From positions 62,001 through 126,000 of the forward strand of contig CAJMQN010000003.1 in the NCBI GenBank assembly GCA_905215695.1: a stretch of DNA of 64,000 nucleotides, read 5' to 3'. A program made the position numbers and the translations under genes. Each line of letters opens with the position of its first letter. Position 1 is the first letter of the stretch. Source of the stretch: an uncultured bacterium. GTDB lineage: Bacteria > Bacillota > Clostridia > Christensenellales > HGM11417. Below are positions 18,435 through 27,186 of this stretch, piece after piece. The notes beneath the pieces were generated by a model. It saw only the letters and a list, made by a program, of their open reading frames with translations. It was not told where the DNA came from and did not search any database.

Positions 18435-19684
18435 AAGCGTGCGTCTTTACACTCGGGTGCAAGGTCAATCAGTGCGAGAGTTTTGCACTCGTGCGGCGGC
18501 TCGAGGAGCTCGGGTGGGAGGTGACGGAGTCCCTCTCCGAGGATTGCGAACTCTATATCCTCAACACCTGCGCGGTCACGAACGAGGGCGAGCGAAAGTC
18601 CCGTCAGGTCTTTCACCGGCTGGCGAAGGCGCACCCGCGGGCAAAGATTGTCGTGTGCGGCTGTGCCTCGCAGAAAGAACCCGATAAATTTCTCGCGGAA
18701 AACGGGCTTGTGCTCGGCACGATGGGGAAATTCTCCATTCCCGGTCGGCTCGCGGAGAGCGGCGTGCACATCGCCGAGGAGGAGAGGTTTGACGATTCGC
18801 TCCTTCCCAAGAACGTGCGTACACGCGCCTACGTCAAGGTGCAGGACGGGTGCAACAATTTCTGTTCGTACTGTATCGTGCCCTACCTGCGGGGCAGGAG
18901 TCGGTCGAGAGCGCCCGGGAGCGTGCTCGCCGAGATTCGAGAAAATACCGGGACGGAGGAAATCGTCCTGACCGGCATCAATCTTTCGGACTACGGCAGG
19001 GGCGTCGGGAGTTCGCTCCCTGAACTTCTCGAAGCGCTTTCGGGGACGGACAAGCGGGTCAGGCTCGGTTCGCTCGAGGTGGGCGCGGTGACCCGTGACC
19101 TGCTCGGGGCGGCGAAGAAACTTGCGCGGTTCTGTCCGCAGTTCCACCTCTCCCTACAGAGCGGGAGCGACCGGGTGCTCCGGGACATGAACAGAAAATA
19201 CACGAGAGAGGAATATCTCGCGCGGTGCGCGCTGATTCGGGAATATTTCCCGGACGCCGCGCTGACGACGGACGTCATCGTGGGCTTTCCCACCGAGACG
19301 GAAGAGGATTTCGAAGAGACCCTCGACCTTGTGCGGCGGGCGGGGTTCTTTGAAATGCATGTCTTTCCCTATTCCCGCAGGAAGGGGACGCGGGCGGAAT
19401 CCCTCGGTATGCTCGGGAAAGAGGTCGTTTCCGCCCGGCTCGCGCGGCTTGGCGCGGTTGCGGAGGAGCTGAAGAAAAAATATCTGTCCGGACTCGTCGG
19501 GGAGACCCTCGAGGTACTCGGGGAGACCCTCGAGACGCTCGGCGAGACCGAGGAAGAGGGGCTGACCTTCGGGCACGCGCGCAATTACGCGGGCGTCTAT
19601 GTCCCCGGTGCGCCGATAGGCTTATGCTGTCAGGTGAAAATAACGTCGCTGTTCCGCGACGGATTGAAAGGAGAGAGAATATGA
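18431..19684 (+). CDS. mtaB: tRNA t6A37 methylthiotransferase MtaB
   Basis: 417-residue radical SAM enzyme converting t6A37 to ms2t6A37 in ANN-decoding tRNAs. The N-terminal UPF0004 domain carries Cys10, the Cys of NTCAVTNEG and CGCAS for one [4Fe-4S] cluster; the radical SAM motif is CNNFCSYC; TRAM-like C-terminus. The start is the GTG at 18431, overlapping the rsmE stop (GTGA); the longer frame runs through rsmE. Odd feature: near the C-terminus the heptad GETLEVL GETLETL GETEEEG is a 21-bp tandem duplication. Overlaps the HIT gene by 4 bases. Confidence 0.93.
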   Translation: MKACVFTLGCKVNQCESFALVRRLEELGWEVTESLSEDCELYILNTCAVTNEGERKSRQVFHRLAKAHPRAKIVVCGCASQKEPDKFLAENGLVLGTMGKFSIPGRLAESGVHIAEEERFDDSLLPKNVRTRAYVKVQDGCNNFCSYCIVPYLRGRSRSRAPGSVLAEIRENTGTEEIVLTGINLSDYGRGVGSSLPELLEALSGTDKRVRLGSLEVGAVTRDLLGAAKKLARFCPQFHLSLQSGSDRVLRDMNRKYTREEYLARCALIREYFPDAALTTDVIVGFPTETEEDFEETLDLVRRAGFFEMHVFPYSRRKGTRAESLGMLGKEVVSARLARLGAVAEELKKKYLSGLVGETLEVLGETLETLGETEEEGLTFGHARNYAGVYVPGAPIGLCCQVKITSLFRDGLKGERI

Positions 19685-20022
19685 AGGACTGTCTGTTCTG
19701 CAAAATCATCGCGGGGGAGATTTCCTCCAAGAAGATGTACGAGGACGATCTCTGTTACGTCTTCTGCGACATCGACCCCAAGGCAAAGTACCACTATCTG
19801 ATGGTCGCAAAAAAACATTTCGCGTATCTTTCGGACATGGATGAGGGGGACTGTCTGCTCCTCGGCAAGATGCTTGCCACCATTCCCAAGCTCAAGGACA
19901 TTCTGCACCTCGAGGGCGGCTACCGCGTGGTCATCAATCAGGGCGAAAACGCGGGTCAGACCGTCTTTCACCTGCATATCCATATCCTCGCGGGGCAAAA
20001 GATGGGCTGGAATCCCGCCTGA
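19681..20022 (+). CDS. HIT-family nucleotide hydrolase (HinT-like)
   Basis: 113-residue histidine-triad protein. CLFCKIIAGEI opens it, with two Cys that can bind zinc, and the catalytic triad is HLHIHIL near the C-terminus after NQGENAGQTVFH. The family hydrolyses purine nucleoside phosphoramidates and related AMP adducts. ATG at 19681 overlaps the mtaB stop and follows AAAGGAGAG. Last gene of the prmA operon; no strong terminator seen after it. Confidence 0.93.
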   Translation: MKDCLFCKIIAGEISSKKMYEDDLCYVFCDIDPKAKYHYLMVAKKHFAYLSDMDEGDCLLLGKMLATIPKLKDILHLEGGYRVVINQGENAGQTVFHLHIHILAGQKMGWNPA

Positions 20023-20056
20023 ACGCAAAAATTTTCCAAATTGCGCGGAATTTCGT

Positions 20057-20085
20057 TTGACTACTCCGAAAAAATCGGGTATAAT
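20057..20085 (+). promoter_or_regulatory. SigA-type promoter of rpsU
   Basis: TTGACT, 17 bases, TATAAT; predicted leader about 65 bases with a small CCC-GAAA-GGG hairpin at 20112-20121. Confidence 0.9.
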
Positions 20086-20156
20086 GGGACATGTTTTGAA
20101 TGGTTATTTCCCGAAAGGGTTTTAATACTTCCCCAACAAAGGAGGGTTGAAATTCG

Positions 20157-20333
20157 ATGTCCACGATCAGAGTCGGCGAAAACGAGTCTCTTGACAGCGC
20201 CATCCGTCGCTTTAAGAGAAAGTGCGCCCGCGACAACATCATCGGCGAGCTGCGCAAGCGGGAAGCCTATGAGAAGCCCAGCGTCAAGAGAAAGAAGAAG
20301 GCTGAGGCGGCGAGAAAGCGCAGTTACAAGTAA
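20157..20333 (+). CDS. rpsU: Small ribosomal subunit protein bS21
   Basis: 58-residue S21, which sits near the anti-Shine-Dalgarno end of 16S rRNA. It begins [19 protein letters not shown], continues [20 protein letters not shown] and ends in a basic tail ([15 protein letters not shown]), the usual layout and length. GGAGGG lies 11 bases upstream of the ATG, longer than average spacing. It has its own promoter and terminator. It follows a HIT gene as in many Clostridia. Confidence 0.96.
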   Translation: MSTIRVGENESLDSAIRRFKRKCARDNIIGELRKREAYEKPSVKRKKKAEAARKRSYK

Positions 20334-20363
20334 ATCTATTTTTTGAGGCATTTTACGAAGGAC

Positions 20364-20400
20364 AAGACGACCGAAGGAGTTTTCGGTCGTCTTTTTATTT
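20364..20400 (+). terminator. Rho-independent terminator of rpsU
   Basis: GACGACCGAA, loop GGAG, TTTTCGGTCGTC, then TTTTTATTTT. Confidence 0.92.
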
Positions 20401-20424
20401 TGCAAAATTTTTGACGAGGGGATT

Positions 20425-20757
20425 ATGAGTAAGAATTCTTTGAGGCACGCGGCAAATCTCGCAAAAGAGAGAATGAAGAACGGCTATTGGAAGGAAGCGC
20501 GGGAGGCAAACTGCGCGCGGCTCTCACAGGACCCGCAGACGGTGTTTTTCACAAGACCCAACGACGACGACCCCGTATTCCGGGCAAAGGTGCGGTATAT
20601 TCTCGAGAGCGAGGAACAGATTTTGAATCCCATTCGCCTGCTCGTCGAGGGCGACGCCTTCGAACGGGCGGACTGCGCGAAGAGACAGAAGATGATTTTT
20701 GAGACTTCCGAGAAATTCCGCAGGGTCAAAGAGGAGATTGAGCGGGAGAGACAGTGA
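20425..20757 (+). CDS. Hypothetical protein, small and helical
   Basis: 110 residues, no family recognised. It is charged and mostly helical: SLRHAANLAKERMKNGYWKE at the N-terminus, a central TRPNDDDPVFRAKVRYILES, and a Lys/Glu/Arg-rich C-terminal helix. No signal peptide or membrane segment, so probably cytoplasmic. GAGGGG precedes the ATG by 5 bases, and codon use matches neighbours, so I believe it is real. It lies between the rpsU terminator and a bidirectional terminator; no promoter of its own is obvious, so it may depend on read-through. The 3' end is part of a 34-bp tandem duplication. Confidence 0.6.
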   Translation: MSKNSLRHAANLAKERMKNGYWKEAREANCARLSQDPQTVFFTRPNDDDPVFRAKVRYILESEEQILNPIRLLVEGDAFERADCAKRQKMIFETSEKFRRVKEEIERERQ

Positions 20758-20791
20758 GGTCAAAGTGGAGCTTGAGCGGGAGACTCGGTGA
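20724..20791 (+). repeat. 34-bp tandem duplication across a gene end
   Basis: GGTCAAAGAGGAGATTGAGC... (from 20724) and GGTCAAAGTGGAGCTTGAGC... (from 20758) are consecutive 34-base copies with a few differences. The first copy contains the last codons and stop of the 110-residue gene; the second is now untranslated. Confidence 0.75.
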
Positions 20792-20800
20792 GTGAAAATA

Positions 20801-20835
20801 AAAAAGAGAGGGCAGAAGCTCTCTCTTTTTCTTGT
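20801..20835. terminator. Bidirectional rho-independent terminator
   Basis: AAAAAGAGAG, loop, CTCTCTCTTTTT between the convergent 110-residue gene and the lipoprotein gene. Confidence 0.85.
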
Positions 20836-22132
20836 TCAAAAGAAAATTCGGTTGAGGGGTTGGATATAGCTGACCCGGAAGGGAACTTCGCTGACGTTTT
20901 CGGTGTAGGTGCCATCGGGGAAGATGATGCCCGTGACCTGTTTGGCGGAGCTGTTGATTCCCGTGTAGTAGATGTTTCCGAGCGCGTCTCCCTCGATGGT
21001 GTTGAATTGGAATACAAAGTCGAAGGTGCGCGGCGTTCTCTCGCCCGTGTCGGGTTCGACTTCGACGACGGCGTTGTTTTGAAGATAGAAGAATTTTCCG
21101 CCCGCGGCTGCGTGTTGATATTTGAAAACGCCGCTGTCGTCGCTCAAGGACTCCGGGGATTCGAGGAAGGAAATCTTTTCGTAGGTGAATTCGATATCGT
21201 TTAAACGGGTGACCTTGTAAATCGAATAGGTGTAGATATAGTTGCCTTGCCCTTGAAGAGAAGTCTCTTCTTGTTCGTAGCGTGTACTGTCGAAATAGTA
21301 GGACACGTTGCCCTCGGTAAAGAGGAGCGCGCTCGGATGCATGGTCAAACCGCAGGTCTGCAATGCGTTCTCGACGAGGTTGCCCTGCGCGTCGGCGCTG
21401 TGGGAGAGGTCAGAGAGATAGACGACGCCGTTTAAGGAGAGGAACATGGAGGGCTTGTTTTCGGGTCTTTTGAGTGTTCCCGCCGCTGTCAGAATCGCCG
21501 AAATCGGATAGTCGGTGATATCCCTTTTGAGGTTCGGATTAAAACTTTGCCTTATCTCATCGGTGAAATACATGTTTCCGTATCGGTCGGCAAAGCAAAA
21601 ATCGTTACCCGGGAGACCGCTGCTCTTGATCCGTTCCTCGATTTTCAGTTCTCCGTTCACGACTTCCGCGCTGTAGTAGGTGTAAAAATCATGATCTCGT
21701 TCCGATGTCTTTGCTGCAAAGAGGATGGCGTTTCCGTACTCGTAAAAGGCGGCGTTCGTCTGATAGTCTTGACCAAGGGAAGGTTCTTTGACGTGAAGTC
21801 CGAGAAAGAGGCTGGCATGGTTTCCCAAGTCTTTGGGAAGAGGATAATATTTTCCGGTTTTGCTGTCGATGAGACAGTGTGTGCCTTCGGCTTGATTGAT
21901 GGGGGTGAGCGACGAAGATATGAACGGAGCATACGACGCAAAAGCGGCGTTCGCGGGAAAACTTTTCGTCGAGACGCCCGCGTTGGTGATGCCTGCGGCA
22001 AGAGAGGCGTATGCCGAAAAATTGTCAATCGCGACGTTTTCCAAACGGATAGACGTATCGCCGCCCGCACGCCGTACCGACGAGCAGAAACGATGAGAAA
22101 ATGGTCGTCAAAAGCAACCTTTTTAATTTCAT
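20836..22132 (-). pseudogene. Surface lipoprotein with propeller-like repeats, frameshifted after lipobox
   Basis: The start at 22132 follows GGAGG and encodes a lipoprotein signal MKLKRLLLTTIFSSFLLVG then TAC, with the lipid Cys. Three codons of G/R later the frame runs into a stop near 22027. The +1 frame, from the same place, is open for about 410 codons to 20836. Dropping one G from the GGG at 22064-22066 joins the two as ...TAC-GGDTSIRLENVAIDNFS.... The mature part repeats GNMYFTDE, GVVYLSDL, GNIYYTG motifs, like a beta-propeller, and is not a family I can name. A TTG at 22044 could start the long frame but has no ribosome site and no signal peptide. Sequencing error or phase variation are alternatives to decay. 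Confidence 0.75.
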
Positions 22133-22159
22133 CTTAATTCCCTCCATATGATAGTTCGA

Positions 22160-22188
22160 ATTGTACACCTTATTCTGCGGAAAGTCAA
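22160..22188 (-). promoter_or_regulatory. SigA-type promoter of the lipoprotein gene
   Basis: TTGACT, 17 bases, TACAAT on the minus strand. ACACCTT (from 22165) and AAGGTGT (to 22192) form an inverted repeat overlapping it, a possible operator. Confidence 0.8.
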
Positions 22189-22219
22189 GGTGTTCCGAAG
22201 AAACAGTCGAATGCCTTTC

Positions 22220-22248
22220 TTGACTTTAAGACATTAAAGTGTTAAAAT
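22220..22248 (+). promoter_or_regulatory. SigA-type promoter of yerC-pcrA-ligA
   Basis: TTGACT, 17 bases, TAAAAT, about 30 bases before the yerC ATG. Confidence 0.85.
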
Positions 22249-22277
22249 AGAACCAACAATCCAAGTGAGGGTGAGGT

Positions 22278-22571
22278 ATGTATCATTCCAAATTCGAAAA
22301 CGAGGCGATCGGCAAGCTCTTTGCCGGAATTCTTGAGCTCGAGAGCGAGGAGGACTGCTATCGGTTCTTCGAGGATCTCTGCACCGTCAACGAACTACAG
22401 TCGCTCGCGCAGCGTTTCGAGGTCGCGCTCCTTCTCGACGAAGGGAGAACCTATCATGAAATCGCCGAAAAGACCGGGGCTTCTACTGCGACCATTTCCC
22501 GCATCAACCGCTGTCTCGTCTATGGGAGCGAGGGATACAAAACCGTCATCAAGAGGCTGAAAAGACAATGA
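22278..22571 (+). CDS. TrpR-like protein YerC/YecD
   Basis: 97-residue helix-turn-helix protein of the YerC/YecD family, related to TrpR. The helix-turn-helix is LDEGRTYHEIAEKTGASTAT then ISRINRCLVYG. It lies directly upstream of pcrA, as yerC does in Bacillus and Clostridia. The target is not known and tryptophan binding should not be assumed. Overlaps pcrA by 4 bases. Confidence 0.92.
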   Translation: MYHSKFENEAIGKLFAGILELESEEDCYRFFEDLCTVNELQSLAQRFEVALLLDEGRTYHEIAEKTGASTATISRINRCLVYGSEGYKTVIKRLKRQ

Positions 22572-24826
22572 TACTTTACGAAAGAGAACTGAACGCCGAA
22601 CAGCTTGCCCCCGTCATGCAGACCGAAGGTCCCGTCCTCGTGCTCGCGGGCGCGGGGAGCGGAAAAACGAGAGTGCTTACATACCGCGTATATCGCTTGG
22701 TGAATGATTTAAATATACCACAAGAGGAAATTCTTGCAATTACCTTTACGAATAAAGCTGCGAAAGAAATGAAAGAAAGACTTGAATATATGGGTATGTC
22801 AAGTCCGCCAATGTGGATACGAACAATTCACGGTATGTGTAATCGTATGCTTCGTGAATCAGGAAAACTACTCGGATATACGAGGGACTTTACCATCTAT
22901 ACCGAGTCGGAAAAGGAGCGGGTTTTAAAGCAGATCATCAAGGATTTCGGAATCGAGGAGGAGGGCTTTTTAAAGACCTGCCGTTTCCATATCTCAAGCG
23001 CCAAAAACGAGGATATGTCCCCCGAGGATTACTATAAGAATTTCGAGGGAGCAAAGGATATCCGGGACGTCGTGCGCGTCTTTCTGCGGTACGAGGAGCG
23101 GCTGAAAACTTCAAACGCCCTCGATTTCGACGACCTTTTGGTAAAAGCATATCACTTATTGCGAGATTTTGACGCCGTGAGGGAATATTATCAAAATAAG
23201 TTTCGATATGTTCATATTGACGAATTTCAGGATACCAACACCATTCAGTATGATATGGTTAAATTGCTCACGGCAAAATCCCGGAATTTGTTTGCTGTTG
23301 GAGATGACGATCAGAGCATTTATTCTTTCCGCGGAGCAACCGTTGAGAACGTGTTTCACTTTCAAAGGGATTTTCCGGACGCAAAGGTCTTTAAGCTCGA
23401 GCAAAATTACCGTTCGACCAAAAAGATTCTCGAGGCGGCAAACTGCGTCATCCGAAACAACCATTCCCGCATGGACAAGTCCCTCTACACCGAGAACAGC
23501 GAGGGCGTGCGCCTCGAGTGCAACGTCGCCCGGGACGAGACCGCCGAGGCGAATTACGTCGTCAACGTCATCAATTCGCTCAAGACCTACAGCGGCTACA
23601 GCTATTCAGACTTTGCGATTCTGATCCGTCTCAACGCGCTCTCCCGACCCTTCGAGCAGGAGTGCATGAAATACAATATTCCGACCAAGGTGTTCGGCGG
23701 ATTCAAGTTCTTCGAGCGCAAGGAGATCAAGGATATTACCGCCTATCTGCGGCTCATCGTCAATCCCTTCGACGAGGAATCCTTTCTGCGCGTCGCGAAC
23801 GTCCCCAAACGGGGCATCGGCGAGGGCGCTTTGAACGCGCTTCGCGCGATTGCCGCGGAGGACGGGCTCGCGCTCTACGACGAAATTCTCAATATGCCCG
23901 CGGAGAACAGACTTCCGAAGGCGGCGGCAGCCAAATTTTCCGCCTTCGGCGCGCTCATGCGGGACCTGATGATGCAAAAAGAGCTTTTAGGACTCTCCGA
24001 ATTTGTCAATTATCTCATTGAACACACCGGAATCGGCAACATGTACGAGGGAGAGGACGAGGAAAGCCGAAATAAACGGCTCAATATCGACGAGTTTTTG
24101 AGTTCGGTCATCGAATTCGAGAAGCTCAACGAGGGCGCGGGGCTTTCGGAATTCCTCGCCGAAGTTTCGCTGTCCTCGGATACCGACGAGGAGAGCGGGG
24201 ACGCCGTCACCATTGCGACCGTGCACGCGGTCAAGGGGCTTGAGTTCAAAGTCGTGTTTATCTGCGGATTGGACGAGACCATTTTTCCCGTGATGAGGTT
24301 TGAGGAAAGCGAACTCGAGGAGGAGCGGCGGCTCATGTACGTCGCCATTACCCGCGCGAAGGAACGGCTGTACGTGACGCGGGCGCAGTCCCGATTCATG
24401 TACGGAAAGCGGCAGAATTTGCTCCCGAGCACCTTTCTCGGCGAGCTTGCGCCCGTCCTGCCCGCACTTGCACAGCAGAAGTCTTCCCGAAACTGGGACG
24501 GCGACCGCGTGAGCGCCTACGGCATGGGTTCGGACGCGATGGGCATGGGGCGCAGTTTCGCAAAGGATATGCCGGACGATTCCCCGAATTCCAAGGCGTT
24601 TCAGACGATTACGTCCAATTTTATCAAACAGTCGCCCGCACCCGCCGGGGGGAAGAAGGACGTATCCAAATTCAAGCCGGGCGCGAAGGTGTCGCATCCG
24701 AAATTCGGCGAGGGCGTGATCGTCAGCGTCAAGAACGAGGGCGCGAACGTCTATTGCGACATCGGGTTTAAGGGCGCGGGAGTCAAGACGCTTGCGCTCG
24801 AGTACGCGCCTTTGACACTGCTGTGA
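22568..24826 (+). CDS. pcrA: ATP-dependent DNA helicase PcrA (UvrD/Rep family)
   Basis: 752-residue SF1A helicase for repair and replication. Walker A AGAGSGKT at 27-34, motif Ia TFTNKAAKEM, motif II DEFQD, motif III GDDDQSIYSFRGA, motif IV QNYRST, motif V TVHAVKGLEF and motif VI YVAITRAKERL; C-terminal Tudor-like domain (FKPGAKVSHPKFGEGVI). Length matches PcrA. Odd: two internal stretches, about 22675-22888 and 23143-23335, use AT-rich codons (AAA, GAA, AAT, ATA) unlike the CTC/GAG/AAG style around them. Both encode the best conserved helicase motifs, suggesting recombination patches or assembly chimerism. Confidence 0.97.
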   Translation: MILYERELNAEQLAPVMQTEGPVLVLAGAGSGKTRVLTYRVYRLVNDLNIPQEEILAITFTNKAAKEMKERLEYMGMSSPPMWIRTIHGMCNRMLRESGKLLGYTRDFTIYTESEKERVLKQIIKDFGIEEEGFLKTCRFHISSAKNEDMSPEDYYKNFEGAKDIRDVVRVFLRYEERLKTSNALDFDDLLVKAYHLLRDFDAVREYYQNKFRYVHIDEFQDTNTIQYDMVKLLTAKSRNLFAVGDDDQSIYSFRGATVENVFHFQRDFPDAKVFKLEQNYRSTKKILEAANCVIRNNHSRMDKSLYTENSEGVRLECNVARDETAEANYVVNVINSLKTYSGYSYSDFAILIRLNALSRPFEQECMKYNIPTKVFGGFKFFERKEIKDITAYLRLIVNPFDEESFLRVANVPKRGIGEGALNALRAIAAEDGLALYDEILNMPAENRLPKAAAAKFSAFGALMRDLMMQKELLGLSEFVNYLIEHTGIGNMYEGEDEESRNKRLNIDEFLSSVIEFEKLNEGAGLSEFLAEVSLSSDTDEESGDAVTIATVHAVKGLEFKVVFICGLDETIFPVMRFEESELEEERRLMYVAITRAKERLYVTRAQSRFMYGKRQNLLPSTFLGELAPVLPALAQQKSSRNWDGDRVSAYGMGSDAMGMGRSFAKDMPDDSPNSKAFQTITSNFIKQSPAPAGGKKDVSKFKPGAKVSHPKFGEGVIVSVKNEGANVYCDIGFKGAGVKTLALEYAPLTLL

Positions 24827-24850
24827 CACCGCCGCAAGGAGGAACTGATT

Positions 24851-26809
24851 ATGGAAATGCAGGAGCTCGTCAATCTTTTAAACGATTACGCGCACCGCTA
24901 TTATGTTTTGGACGAGCCCATTGTCTCGGACAAGGAATATGACAGGCTCTATGACGAGCTCGTGAGAATGGAACGGGAGACGGGAATCCGCCTCCCGGAT
25001 TCGCCTACCCGCCGCGTGGGAGGGGAGCCGCTGAAGGGCTTTGTCTCCGTCGTGCACAGAAACAGACTGTACAGTTTGGACAAGGCGCAGACGCTCGAGG
25101 AACTCGCGGCGTTCTGCGAGCGCGCAAAAGCGCCGCGCTATACCGTCGAATACAAGTTCGACGGTCTGACGCTCAATCTCACCTACGAAGGGGGGAAGTT
25201 CGTTCGGGCGGCGACTCGCGGCAACGGCGTCAAGGGGGAGGACGTGACCGAACAGGCGCTCACCATTCGGAGCTTTCCTCTGACCATTCCCTTCAAGGGC
25301 AGGCTGGACGTGCAGGGGGAGGGAATCATGCGCCTTTCCGCGCTCAAGAGCTACAACGAGACCGCGAAAGAGCCCTTGAAGAATGCGAGAAACGGGGTCG
25401 CGGGCGCGATTCGCAACCTCGACCCGAAGGTCACCGCATCGCGGCGGCTGGACATTTTCTTCTATGCGGTCAACGATTTCGAACCCGCGCCCGAGGACGA
25501 AATCCAAAAACTCTCTTCGCAGGCGCAAAGTCTCGAATTTTTGAGGGCGCAGAAATTCAAGGTGAATCCCGACATCTTTGTCTGCGAAAGCTACGAGGAG
25601 ATCGCAGAGGCGCTCAAGGTCATCGAGGAGCGCCGCCCGAAGCTCGACTATCTCATCGACGGCGCGGTTGTCAAGGTGGACGATTTTGCGCTCCGGGAAG
25701 AGCTCGGCTATACCGATAAATTCCCCAAGTGGGCGATTGCTTTCAAATTCGAGGCGGAAGAGGTTTCGACCGACCTTTTGGACGTCGCGTGGCAGGTGGG
25801 GCGGACGGGCAAACTCACGCCCATCGGGATATTAGAGCCCTGCGAACTTGCGGGGGCGACGGTTTCCCGCGCCACCCTCAACAACGCGGACGACATCGCG
25901 AGAAAGGGCGTCAGGCTTCCTTCCCGGGTGTTTGTGCGGCGTTCCAACGACGTGATTCCCGAAATACTCGGCATCGCGCAGGAGTATCCCGAGAGCAGGG
26001 AGATTCCCGTTCCCGACGTTTGCCCTGCCTGCGGCACTCCGCTCGTGCGGGAGGGCGCGCACCTGTTCTGCAAAAACCGCGGGGGGTGTCCGCCCCAAAT
26101 CGTGGGCAGGCTCACGCATTTCTGTTCCCGGGAGGCGATGGACATCGACGGCGTTTCGGAGAAAATTCTCGAACAGCTCTACCGCACAAAGGGGCTGACA
26201 AAACCCTATGAGCTCTATCGGCTCAACGCCGAGGATTTGCTCGGGTTGGAGGGCTTTAAGGACAAGAAGAGCGGCAACGTGCTCGCGTCCGTGGAGCAGT
26301 CGAGAGAGGGGCGGGGACTGGCGGAATTTCTCTTCGCGCTGGCAATTCCCAATGTGGGAAAAAAGACGGCGAAGGACCTCGCCGCGCGGTTTACGCTGGA
26401 CGAGTTGAGGAACGCGGACGCGGAGACCCTCAAGACCGTGCCCGACGTCGGGGACATCGTGGCGGCGTCCCTCGCAGACTGGTTTGCCGACCCCGAGAAC
26501 GAGCACATGCTCGCGCAACTGCTTGCGGAAGTTCGGGTGGAAGAGCGGCAGACGACCCGGGAGGGCGCGTTTGCGGGGGAGACCGTCGTTTTGACGGGGA
26601 CGCTTGCGGGATTCAAGCGGAGCGAGGCGAAAAAGCTCATCGAGGAACGGGGCGGGAACACCGCGGATACCGTTTCAAAGAGCGTCACCCTCGTCGTTGC
26701 GGGAGACGCCGCCGGCTCAAAGCTCGACAAGGCGAAAAAGCTCGGGATTCCCGTGCTCTCCGAAGAGGAGTTTGCCGAACGGCTCAAAAAACAGGGCGGG
26801 AACGGTTGA
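24851..26809 (+). CDS. ligA: NAD-dependent DNA ligase LigA
   Basis: 652-residue replicative ligase. Domain Ia has the NAD-binding HRYYVLDEP; the adenylated Lys102 is in EYKFDGL; OB fold; zinc finger Cys in CPACGTPL and CKNRGGCPP; helix-hairpin-helix repeats (LEGFKDKKSGNVL, IPNVGKKTAKDL); C-terminal BRCT (GETVVLTGTLAGFKRSEAKK). AAGGAGG precedes the ATG. Follows pcrA by 24 bases. The gatC promoter overlaps its stop codon. Confidence 0.97.
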   Translation: MEMQELVNLLNDYAHRYYVLDEPIVSDKEYDRLYDELVRMERETGIRLPDSPTRRVGGEPLKGFVSVVHRNRLYSLDKAQTLEELAAFCERAKAPRYTVEYKFDGLTLNLTYEGGKFVRAATRGNGVKGEDVTEQALTIRSFPLTIPFKGRLDVQGEGIMRLSALKSYNETAKEPLKNARNGVAGAIRNLDPKVTASRRLDIFFYAVNDFEPAPEDEIQKLSSQAQSLEFLRAQKFKVNPDIFVCESYEEIAEALKVIEERRPKLDYLIDGAVVKVDDFALREELGYTDKFPKWAIAFKFEAEEVSTDLLDVAWQVGRTGKLTPIGILEPCELAGATVSRATLNNADDIARKGVRLPSRVFVRRSNDVIPEILGIAQEYPESREIPVPDVCPACGTPLVREGAHLFCKNRGGCPPQIVGRLTHFCSREAMDIDGVSEKILEQLYRTKGLTKPYELYRLNAEDLLGLEGFKDKKSGNVLASVEQSREGRGLAEFLFALAIPNVGKKTAKDLAARFTLDELRNADAETLKTVPDVGDIVAASLADWFADPENEHMLAQLLAEVRVEERQTTREGAFAGETVVLTGTLAGFKRSEAKKLIEERGGNTADTVSKSVTLVVAGDAAGSKLDKAKKLGIPVLSEEEFAERLKKQGGNG

Positions 26810-26834
26810 AAAATTTTGGAAGAAATGATATAAT
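26806..26834 (+). promoter_or_regulatory. SigA-type promoter of gatCAB and downstream genes
   Basis: TTGAAA, 17 bases, TATAAT. The -35 box contains the ligA stop codon. The leader to gatC is about 55 bases. Confidence 0.85.
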
Positions 26835-26895
26835 AATCTATCAGGTAGAGTTGCCCGAGGGCGGCTCTGCGACAGTACGACAACGGAGAAAACAA

Positions 26896-27186
26896 ATGGG
26901 CGTTACCAAACAGGATGTCACCTATATCGCCAAGCTCTCGCGGCTTGCTTTCAACGAGGAGGAGACCGAAGTGTTCCGCAAGGAATTCGACGGGATTCTC
27001 GCGCACGTGGGCAAGGTCAACCGCGTGGATACCGAGGGCGTGGAGCCTTGCTCCAACGTGTTCCCCCTCGAAAACGTGCTCCGGGAGGACGAGGCAAAGC
27101 CCTCGACAGACCCCGAGCTTTTGATGCGGAGCGCGATCGAGCGCGAAGATACGGCATATCTCGTGCCGAAGGTGGTGGAAGGATGA
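26896..27186 (+). CDS. gatC: Asp/Glu-tRNA amidotransferase subunit C
   Basis: 96-residue small subunit that wraps around GatA and stabilises GatAB. It opens with VTKQDVTYIAKLSRLAFNEE and contains HVGKVNRVDTEGVEPCSNVF and the C-terminal VLREDEAKPS. The ATG at 26896 follows ACGGAG; the longer frame begins in the promoter. Overlaps gatA by 4 bases. The complex makes Gln-tRNA(Gln) or Asn-tRNA(Asn) by transamidation in bacteria lacking the direct synthetases. Confidence 0.95.
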   Translation: MGVTKQDVTYIAKLSRLAFNEEETEVFRKEFDGILAHVGKVNRVDTEGVEPCSNVFPLENVLREDEAKPSTDPELLMRSAIEREDTAYLVPKVVEG

